From a virus: a DNA stretch of 20,287 bases. The translations under genes were made by a program, and so were the position numbers. Of this stretch, positions 15,501 through 20,287 are shown piece by piece. The notes beneath the pieces were generated by a model that was not told where the DNA came from, made no database searches, and saw only the letters and a list, made by a program, of their open reading frames with translations. Numbering within the stretch: the first letter of the stretch is position 1; every line of letters begins with the position of its first letter. The DNA lies in IMG/VR virus record IMGVR_UViG_3300038560_000038, positions 1 to 20,287 of that record. One strand, 5' to 3'.

Positions 15501-16002
15501 GGACCTGACCAACATGATGACATCCGCGCGCAACTCCACCGGCGCGTGGGGCAGCGGCGCGCGGAACTACTTCAGCAGCAACATTGAGCCGGAGATAAAC
15601 GCTGCGTTGCAAAGCCTGCAGAAGCAGGAGATGGGCGGCCGCAGCGCGGTGACGTTGAGTGCGGCGCAATACCACAACGGAGGCTGGACCGGCGACTTTG
15701 GCGACATGGCCACCAGCGACACAGAAGGCTTTATCCACGCCATGCGCGATGAGTTTGTGGTGAACCCGATGGCCGCGCAGGCGCATGCGCCGATTCTGCA
15801 GGCGATGAACTCCGGGACAATGTTTGGCGCGGTGCAGCCGCGCATGCCGGCGGCGAGCGGCAACGGCAGCAATTTGAACCTGACGATTCAGGCGCTGGAC
15901 TCGAAGAGCGTGGCGACGTGGGCCAAGACCGGCGGAGGCAAGGCGCTGATGGCCGCGCTTAACCAGGCCAACGGCCAATACAGCGGCATAGGGAGAGGAT
16001 GA
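12556..16002 (+). CDS. Tail tape measure protein
   Basis: The 1148-aa product is the longest in the window and sets tail length; at the usual ruler relation of about 0.15 nm per residue it predicts a tail near 170 nm. Residues 1-270 are Ala-rich helices with a hydrophobic stretch near 150-175 (IGMIGPGLLAIGAADIFVHI). Residues about 275-665 are a Gln/Glu/Ala-rich coiled coil with a repeated unit (EA.xAGL.G.AL.AAQ) at 380 and 449. Residues about 770-850 are Gly/Ser-rich, and 862-943 are a long Gly/Ala-rich hydrophobic region of membrane-insertion type (VVGGAIGAIAGGLTGLFAGI). The C-terminus has HNGGWTGDFGDM and DEFVVNPMAAQAH, a motif typical of these proteins. The ATG abuts the stop of the previous gene. 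Confidence 0.93.
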   Translation: MDGTGGVQVTISIADADGGATVQQVIANIGEIGPAGEAAGAQASAGLAQIEESATKAQAAVVGLSASWKSITSPGAMTASNSTLFQSFFGQGSEWTSARSAIQAIPQEIDQVGAHALTSLDNVRLLRDDLGIRIPRSMEKAIASSQLLSGAIGMIGPGLLAIGAADIFVHIGEALYNAYEKYIDINAAQDEFLKTMEENKDKDFINVHSIETAKLRLDEATASMIALKGAAEAENKGGWLDILANLGNPGAMSVGLGELLTGRQLAGAAAKSAAQTQELSPEEQALQHQQNISDIDYEHAGDSELKGQAKITAELQKQVELDKEKQRYTSIEEKERGNSGAKDAGKYEQANEDMGALKKAMAEETELHRQETQQIIEMQNEATNAGLEGNALRAAQEQQAIDAIVRKYQEGEIDKQTASAETAAVQQKFAAEAAKLQQQLDEQTKHMADEAAQAGLKGQALLAAQLKTQLDAIDTAEQKAVGPGGTETSAQSADYNSQRDSARQESYQKGVEEQTQYEDKIQSLMQRSDDFELQGYARIDADRIKSLNSLAEADNAYYSDLGAAMTAFAQQAVQVEADADRQRQQLHQRTMEQITKEEQQTARLLLPEWQQAQLAIEDTYTDRLHQIEQDVKQHVMTEQEGAAAVTAAWQQAAAQMEKAEEEARDKIAGGLQQLFTHPEKFFEESAMKTGFQLMANEMLSVFQSSGQTGGILQYLFGMGPQMSTSTNPLTAIESALGLGNHNGSQPGSTPGNPFSTMGSATNPSMIQFSQGSTTLLTGSQTLLQAAASLQSAAGSMSIGGGGNTLGFPGGGGGLGIGGSSSSTAASAGGGYGSLDTTTPDLSGTIGADGTFTSSTASQAATMGATAGPLGAAGGIVGGGLMGAMSIYSAYQNSNPIAGAAGGAMGGMEMGAALGSVIPGLGTVVGGAIGAIAGGLTGLFAGIFGDQGKGQAEGLDVNTIQPEITKDMQDYEAGRSGYSAVAMDLTNMMTSARNSTGAWGSGARNYFSSNIEPEINAALQSLQKQEMGGRSAVTLSAAQYHNGGWTGDFGDMATSDTEGFIHAMRDEFVVNPMAAQAHAPILQAMNSGTMFGAVQPRMPAASGNGSNLNLTIQALDSKSVATWAKTGGGKALMAALNQANGQYSGIGRG

Positions 16003-16003
16003 G

Positions 16004-16804
16004 ATGCCTTACACCGACATTCTGAACCCGACGCCGACGCACCCTTTGAATCCGGACTACGGCTTCCAGAAGAAGCGGCCGGTAACGCACCTGGTGGCAA
16101 AGGCCAACCAGGGCGCGCCGTACTTCCGCGACATTATGGACGTGGGACACCAGTTCAGCTTTAACTGGGCCGACAAACTGAAGAGCCACGCGCAGAAGCT
16201 GAAGTGGTATTACGAGAGCTATCGCGACGGTCTGTTTACCTACATCGATCACGAAGGCGGAGGGCGTCACTACGTGGGCCGCTTCTCATCGCCGGTTGAG
16301 CCGGTTCCCACGTCGCACAATCACTGGACGATTCAAGGAACCATATTCGATGAGATTCCGCTGTCGACGATGCTGAAGTATCCCAGCGACTGGCAGAACG
16401 ATGCGATATGGCGGCTGGTGCTGAATGACTTTGGCGACCGCATGGTTGCTGCCGTTTCAGGCACATGGACGCTGACGACGGTGGCCGGGTCAAAGAGCGC
16501 GCAGGTGTGGCAGAACGGCGGCACGGTGGTGACTGACCAGGCGGCATATGTGTACGCCGGCTATGGGTTCAAGCTGTGGTGCCCCACAGGTCCGGGGTAT
16601 GGAATCCCTCTGATTTTTCTGGATGGCGTTGAGGTAGGCACGCCCGATTTATATAGCGCGAGCGCGGAGCCCAGCAGCTGCGTGCTGACGGTGCAGAATG
16701 TGCCGCTGGGATTGCACACCATAACCATGCAGGCCAATAACACGCGGAACGGGAGCGGCTCCGGCTACACCATCATGTTCGATGCACTGCAGGTGATGCG
16801 ATGA
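16004..16804 (+). CDS. gpM-like minor tail protein fused to a carbohydrate-binding-like domain
   Basis: The first gene after the tape measure, as lambda M. The N-terminal about 130 residues (NPDYGFQKKRPVTHLVAKANQGAPYFRD, then QFSFNWADKLKSHAQKLKWYYES) fit a distal tail protein that joins tube to tip. From about residue 148 a second domain begins. Its strands (YVYAGYGFKLWCPTGPGYG, IPLIFLDGVEVGTPDLYS, LGLHTITMQANNTRNGSG, YTIMFDALQVM) match the galactose-binding-like jelly-roll modules that occur as ligand-binding add-ons in phage tail and glycoside hydrolase proteins. It may bind cell-surface sugar. The ATG follows GGGAGAGG two bases after the tape measure stop. The gene ends in an ATGA overlap with the next. 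Confidence 0.78.
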   Translation: MPYTDILNPTPTHPLNPDYGFQKKRPVTHLVAKANQGAPYFRDIMDVGHQFSFNWADKLKSHAQKLKWYYESYRDGLFTYIDHEGGGRHYVGRFSSPVEPVPTSHNHWTIQGTIFDEIPLSTMLKYPSDWQNDAIWRLVLNDFGDRMVAAVSGTWTLTTVAGSKSAQVWQNGGTVVTDQAAYVYAGYGFKLWCPTGPGYGIPLIFLDGVEVGTPDLYSASAEPSSCVLTVQNVPLGLHTITMQANNTRNGSGSGYTIMFDALQVMR

Positions 16805-17511
16805 CGATTCCGCTGAGTCCGGAGCTTATCCAGATAACGGCCTCGCGCAGCGGGCCTGCCGAGGTTTGCCTGCTGGATGTGGTTTGCCTGGACGGGACCA
16901 CTTACCACTGGGCGAATAAGCAGCTTTCGAACGTCGCTCCCATTCTCACAGGGACTACGCCGGCGTGGTATGCGGGGCAGGCCTTTCAGCCGGCCGAGGG
17001 CTATGGAATGCACTACTATCCATGGCTGCTGAGTGCGACGGGCTTTCACCACACGCGGGCGATGCAGAGCGATACGGCGACCATTGAAGTGCAGGACGTG
17101 AGCGGCAACACGCTGCAGCGGGACATGGCCGGATTGATTGTAGGCACTACTTTTGAAGGCGCGCTGTTCTGCTTCAGAATCTGGAACCTGCTGGTGATGC
17201 AGCCGAGCTTTGTGCAATATGGACGGCTGACGATTTTGTCGGTGTCGCAATACATGGTGAGCTTTGGGGCAAACCAGCTTTACAACGCAAACGATTATGA
17301 CGGCAACCCCTATGCCTACAGTGAAACCTGCCAGTGGCGCTACAGCAGCCCGGCCTGCGGCGACACCACGGACAACCCTTGCCAGAACACTTACGTTACC
17401 TGCAGGCAGCAAAATCGCTTCTTTGGCGTGCTGAACACAGTGGTGTTTCCGCCCGCACCGCCAACCGCGCAGGTGAGCACCAATCAAGTGGTGCGGAACA
17501 GGCTGGTGTGA
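16801..17511 (+). CDS. gpL-like minor tail protein with probable Fe-S cluster
   Basis: A 236-aa protein in the lambda L position. The N-terminus is beta-rich (PAEVCLLDVVCLDGTTYHWANKQL) and the middle holds ATIEVQDVSGNTLQRDMAGL. The C-terminal quarter carries C177-x8-C186-x7-C194-x6-C201 (ETCQWRYSSPACGD, then NPCQNTYVTCRQQNRFFG). Lambda gpL binds a 4Fe-4S cluster through four cysteines whose first and last spacings are also x8 and x6, so iron-sulfur binding is a strong inference. The protein links the tube-proximal tip ring to the hub. It overlaps the upstream gene by ATGA and ends next to the hub gene start. Confidence 0.85.
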   Translation: MTIPLSPELIQITASRSGPAEVCLLDVVCLDGTTYHWANKQLSNVAPILTGTTPAWYAGQAFQPAEGYGMHYYPWLLSATGFHHTRAMQSDTATIEVQDVSGNTLQRDMAGLIVGTTFEGALFCFRIWNLLVMQPSFVQYGRLTILSVSQYMVSFGANQLYNANDYDGNPYAYSETCQWRYSSPACGDTTDNPCQNTYVTCRQQNRFFGVLNTVVFPPAPPTAQVSTNQVVRNRLV

Positions 17512-17512
17512 G

Positions 17513-19750
17513 ATGCCGATAAGCAACATTTGCTGCGCTGATATCGGCAATCCAGTTCCGTTGAGTTACGGCTTCTTTCGCGCCACGGGAATGCAGCTGA
17601 TTGACTTTACGGTGCTGCCGACGGAGAGCGCGCCGGTGGGCACCTTCCCGGCCGACATGCAGATCGGCTTCTGGGATCTGGGCGAAGGCGAGCTGGACGG
17701 CATCAACTCGCTGTGGATAGACGATATTCTGCAGTTCTCGTTCGACCTTGGCGGCAACGTGATGGGCACGTCGCTGGTGGGTTATACGCCCAGCGATACG
17801 GCGACGACTCCGACGCTCAATTCCTTCAGCTTCCATACGGGCTGCGATGCGCCTGTGGGTGCGTCGCCGGGCAGCTCCGCAACCGAACAGTGGCTTGACC
17901 CACTGTGGGCTTACCTGGGCGGCCTGGCGACGCCGCTGTGCTACAGCCGCCGTGCGTATTACTGCATAGGGTGGACGCCGCCGACGAGTGGTGGTGGAAC
18001 GCTTGCGCCGCTCGGCGATTTTCGCGGCATGCGCTGCAGGATCTTTGACGGATCTGGCAACCAGACGGGCTATCGCTTCACGACGAACCCGATCTGGCAT
18101 TTTGTGGATCTGTGGCTGCGGCGCGCCATAAAACCCGAGTACGCGATTGATCCGCTTGCCGGGCCGACTGCGCTGACCTCGTATGAATCCGGCTGCTTCA
18201 ACTGGCCTTTAATCTACGCGGCCGCGCAGTACTGCGATTATCTGCTGCCCAACGGCAATCCGCGCTTCAGCGGGAGTTATGTGTTTGCCAGCGGATCCAC
18301 GCTGGAAGCCATGCTGGAACAGGTGCTGCTTTGCTGCCGCGGCTATATGTATGAGTACAACGGCCAGATCTGCGTAGCTATCGACCAGCCCCGCGCGTCG
18401 ACGTTCCTGATGAGTGGCAAGATGCTGGCACCGGGATCGTTTGAAGTGGATAACACCGAGGTCAACCAGGCAGGCAATCGCTTCATAGCGACTTACCTTG
18501 AACTCGGGCTGCCGGCTGTGGCGGAGATATCCACGATCGTGCGCAGCTCCGGCAGTGTGGTAATCAACACGACGGAGCCGAATCCGTGCGCGCCGAACGA
18601 TATCATCAGCATTGGCGGCGTGACCGACCCGACGTTGGACGCGAGTTACACCGTAGCCAGCACGCCTACTGATGAAGAGATAGAAGCTACCATTGTTGGC
18701 GGCACGGCAAGCAGCAGCACGGGTGGTTACATTGGCTACATCCAATCGCGCTTCAGCACGCGCACGCCGGAGATATCGCACCTGCAGCACCAGATGGCCC
18801 AGGGGCAGATATTACCGCCCGCTGTAACTGGAACCCGGCTGAAGCGCATCAAGGTGAATTACAACCTGGCCAGCATGACTTATGACCAGGCGATGCGGAT
18901 TCTTCAATATGAGACTTACCGTGGGCTGGGAATTGACTGGCTCAACCCGACGCTGCTGACTCAGATTTATGGGAACACGGATCTGTTGGGGAGTCCGTAT
19001 CAGCCGCCGTTCGGGCTGACGCTGAGCGCTTTCTCAGAGAGCGTGGATGTGAACGTAAACGCACTGAAGGCGCAGTTTGTGGGCGATGTGATCACGCTTG
19101 ATCCCACGGTGTTTTTTGAGTTTGGCGGCGACTGGGAAGTTATCGATCGGTATACCAGCCCGATTCAGCAGGAGATCGAGGATTCGACGGATGGCAACTT
19201 TGTTTCGCCGGTGTCGCAGTCGGGAGCGCTGACGCAGGGAACAGATCAGAACTCGGGCATTCTGAAGTTTGTGCTGCGCACGTTCAACCGCAGCGTGGGG
19301 ATCTTTACCGATGTGTCGAACGCCGCGAACGCGAGCTTCCAAACCGTGCCTGGCAACCTGCCGTATGCCGGCGAAGGAACGGGTTATGGAATCATTCCGG
19401 GTGGCGAAGTGACGGTGGCCACCGAATACGGCGGCACGGTGGTGGTGACATGGACAAGCTTCGAAATAGGCGAGGGAACCGGCTCGATTTTGACTTACTC
19501 AGCGGCCGGCACCAGCAACTCTCTTTCGGAGTCGGCCCCGTGGTATTTGTACGTCTACGATCCGTCTTCTGCCGGCGGTTCGGGCCATGTGTTTCTGGAG
19601 GTTGGCGGCAGTCCGCCGACGGGTGGGCCGGGAGAACCGCCTGATAGCGGCGGCATCATCATTTTGACTCCTGGAGGGTTCTATCCATTGCCGCAGCCGG
19701 GCAGCCCAACAGCACCGGCAAACTCGTTCTCGTTCGGGATTACGTCGTAG
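17513..19750 (+). CDS. Tail hub / tip attachment protein (gpJ-like)
   Basis: The 745-aa last structural gene of the M-L-J set. The N-terminal half (to about 350) contains the region SYVFASGSTLEAMLEQVLLCCRGYMYEYNGQICVAIDQPR, a pattern typical of the hub domains of gpJ-like and baseplate hub proteins that form the channel for DNA exit and host contact. A middle part (RTPEISHLQHQMAQGQILPP, MTYDQAMRILQYETYRGLG) continues this fold. The C-terminal 150 residues are Gly/Ser/Pro-rich beta sequence ending in GGSPPTGGPGEPPDSGG and a Pro-rich tail, likely the exposed receptor-contact part. Twelve cysteines lie mostly in the first half, an unusually high number. It starts one base after the gpL-like stop (TGAG ATG). 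Confidence 0.85.
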   Translation: MPISNICCADIGNPVPLSYGFFRATGMQLIDFTVLPTESAPVGTFPADMQIGFWDLGEGELDGINSLWIDDILQFSFDLGGNVMGTSLVGYTPSDTATTPTLNSFSFHTGCDAPVGASPGSSATEQWLDPLWAYLGGLATPLCYSRRAYYCIGWTPPTSGGGTLAPLGDFRGMRCRIFDGSGNQTGYRFTTNPIWHFVDLWLRRAIKPEYAIDPLAGPTALTSYESGCFNWPLIYAAAQYCDYLLPNGNPRFSGSYVFASGSTLEAMLEQVLLCCRGYMYEYNGQICVAIDQPRASTFLMSGKMLAPGSFEVDNTEVNQAGNRFIATYLELGLPAVAEISTIVRSSGSVVINTTEPNPCAPNDIISIGGVTDPTLDASYTVASTPTDEEIEATIVGGTASSSTGGYIGYIQSRFSTRTPEISHLQHQMAQGQILPPAVTGTRLKRIKVNYNLASMTYDQAMRILQYETYRGLGIDWLNPTLLTQIYGNTDLLGSPYQPPFGLTLSAFSESVDVNVNALKAQFVGDVITLDPTVFFEFGGDWEVIDRYTSPIQQEIEDSTDGNFVSPVSQSGALTQGTDQNSGILKFVLRTFNRSVGIFTDVSNAANASFQTVPGNLPYAGEGTGYGIIPGGEVTVATEYGGTVVVTWTSFEIGEGTGSILTYSAAGTSNSLSESAPWYLYVYDPSSAGGSGHVFLEVGGSPPTGGPGEPPDSGGIIILTPGGFYPLPQPGSPTAPANSFSFGITS

Positions 19751-19765
19751 TTTTAAGGTAGGTTT

Positions 19766-19829
19766 ATGGGGTGGAATTCGCGGCGGGTTGCGGGGGTTAC
19801 CATTTTGCAACACTTCCGGTGCAAATTTA
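19766..19829 (+). pseudogene. 5' end of a small phage ORF interrupted by the insertion sequence
   Basis: An ATG at 19766 has AAGGTAGG at a good distance and opens a reading frame (MGWNSRRVAGVTILQHFRCKF) that runs to the left end of the insertion sequence at 19830. It then reads on into the element and stops at 19864. The frame looks like the start of the next late gene, cut after about 21 codons by the IS. It has no recognisable domain, so the call rests on position, ribosome site and the abrupt junction; it could also be non-coding spacer. Confidence 0.35.
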
Positions 19830-19848
19830 GGGCCTGTCATCAAATTGG
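19830..19848 (+). repeat. Putative left inverted repeat of the insertion sequence
   Basis: GGGCCTGTCATCAAATTGG is the most likely outer end: it begins just after the interrupted reading frame and shortly before the transposase gene, and it has the GGGCCTG-type start seen in this IS group. The matching right repeat is outside the window, so the boundary may be off by a few bases. Confidence 0.5.
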
Positions 19849-19886
19849 ATATATGCAGGGATAACATCATCTTGTAGTTTTTGGAG

Positions 19887-20264
19887 ATGGGTGTCCATCG
19901 CTACGGTCTACGCGACGATCAATGGGAACGGGTTGAAGGGATGCTGCCAGGGCGTAAGGGCACGGTGGGGCGTCCTGCAAACGATAATAGGGTTTTTGTG
20001 GAAGCGGTACTTTATCGTTATCGAGCTGGGATTCCATGGCGCGACTTGCCGGAGCGGTTTGGCGATTTTCGCGTGGTGCATACGCGGTTCAGCCGCTGGG
20101 CCAAACGTGGAATTTGGAAGAAGCTTTTCGAGCATCTGGCGCGGGACGCAGACAATGAATACGCGATGATCGACTCGACGATCGTGCGGGCACATCAACA
20201 CAGCGCGGGGGCGCTGAAAAAGGGGGCTGCGAACAGGCCATCGGACGCAGCAAGGGCGGGCTGA
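19887..20264 (+). CDS. IS5/IS427 transposase, first frame (OrfA)
   Basis: The 125-aa product holds the N-terminal DNA-binding part (YGLRDDQWERVEGMLPGRKG, then YRYRAGIPWRDLPERFGDFRVVHTRFSRWAKRGIWKKLFEHL), the DUF4096-type domain of IS5 family transposases, and the start of the DDE catalytic core (YAMIDSTIVRAHQHS) with first catalytic Asp D96. The remaining catalytic residues lie in the second frame, so the enzyme needs a -1 frameshift at 20219-20225; without it translation stops at 20264. Starts available are TTG 19881 and ATG 19887, with GGAG touching the ATG, so initiation is probably weak. Confidence 0.85.
   Translation: MGVHRYGLRDDQWERVEGMLPGRKGTVGRPANDNRVFVEAVLYRYRAGIPWRDLPERFGDFRVVHTRFSRWAKRGIWKKLFEHLARDADNEYAMIDSTIVRAHQHSAGALKKGAANRPSDAARAG
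20219..20225 (+). promoter_or_regulatory. Slippery heptamer for -1 frameshifting
   Basis: A AAG GGG in the first transposase frame is an X XXY YYZ heptamer inside five A and five G. A -1 slip gives AAA GGG and joins OrfA to the second frame. Confidence 0.75.
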
Positions 20265-20287
20265 GCACCAAAATTCACACCACCGTT
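20222..20287 (+). CDS. IS5/IS427 transposase, second frame (OrfB), 5' part
   Basis: In the -1 frame the sequence reads GGCEQAIGRSKGGLSTKIHT and stays open to the window end. IGRSKGGLSTKIH is the classic continuation of the IS5/IS427 catalytic domain. It has no start of its own and is expected only as part of the frameshifted OrfAB fusion; the rest lies outside the window. Confidence 0.78.

Larger units (their letters stand above)
19830..20287 (+). mobile_element. IS5 family (IS427-type) insertion sequence, left part
   Basis: The element begins at about 19830, where the sequence changes character to lower GC, and runs off the window. It carries a two-frame transposase with an A5G5 slippery site, the arrangement of the IS427 group of IS5. 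A TTA next to the boundary would fit the short target duplication of this group. The right end and right inverted repeat are not in the window, so intactness cannot be judged. Confidence 0.8.

Noticed and set aside
15112-15978. 288-aa minus-strand frame over the tape measure C-terminus
   Set aside because: The composition mirrors the Gly/Ala-rich coding strand; no motif or ribosome site.

Overview
This window is the late structural half of a Mu-like (transposable-type) prophage or phage. It runs from the end of the small terminase gene through head genes, head-tail connectors, a non-contractile (siphovirus-type) tail module and the tail tip, and is cut off at the right end by an IS5/IS427-type insertion sequence. 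Every phage gene is on the + strand. The genes are tightly packed, often with ATGA, TGATG or TAATG overlaps. No tRNA, rRNA, CRISPR array or integrase is visible. The DNA is GC-rich. Several gaps carry short arrays of a degenerate 7-bp unit (such as CAGTGAA, CAGTGGA, CAGGGAT) of a kind I associate with Acidobacteriota (Terriglobia) genomes. The host assignment is therefore an inference, not proven by the window.

Layout. 1-4139: DUF3486-like small terminase (partial), Mu gp28-type large terminase with a lambda-gpA-like Walker A, DUF935 portal and MuF-like minor head protein. 4212-7586: Mu gpI-like prohead protease with a probable nested scaffold gene, a DUF2190-like decoration protein and the major capsid protein. 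7668-9833: a small Lys/Glu-rich protein, DUF1320 (gp36-like) connector, gpG-like tail completion protein, gp37-position protein and a small gp38-position protein. 9833-12555: tail tube protein, a small unknown, a strong terminator, and two genes in the tail-assembly-chaperone position. 12556-19750: tape measure (1148 aa), gpM-like protein with a fused carbohydrate-binding-like domain, gpL-like protein with a four-cysteine iron-sulfur signature, and a gpJ-like tail hub. 19766-20287: a small ORF broken by the IS, then the IS left end and its frameshifted transposase.

How it works together. The terminase and portal package DNA into a shell built by the capsid protein on a scaffold, which the protease then removes. 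Decoration and connector proteins finish the head. The tail tube, measured by the tape measure protein, ends in a lambda-like M-L-J tip. The combination is a Mu-type head with a lambda-type flexible tail, the plan known from Pseudomonas transposable siphophages such as B3 and D3112. GC-rich hairpins follow the genes for the most abundant virion proteins, suggesting transcript-level dosage control within one long late operon.

The most rewarding items are the nested scaffold start that copies the initiation region of its parent gene, the heptamer-repeat arrays at four gene borders (one supplying a protein's C-terminus and stop codon), the hairpin series, the compact Fe-S motif in the gpL homologue, and the IS that truncates the late operon.
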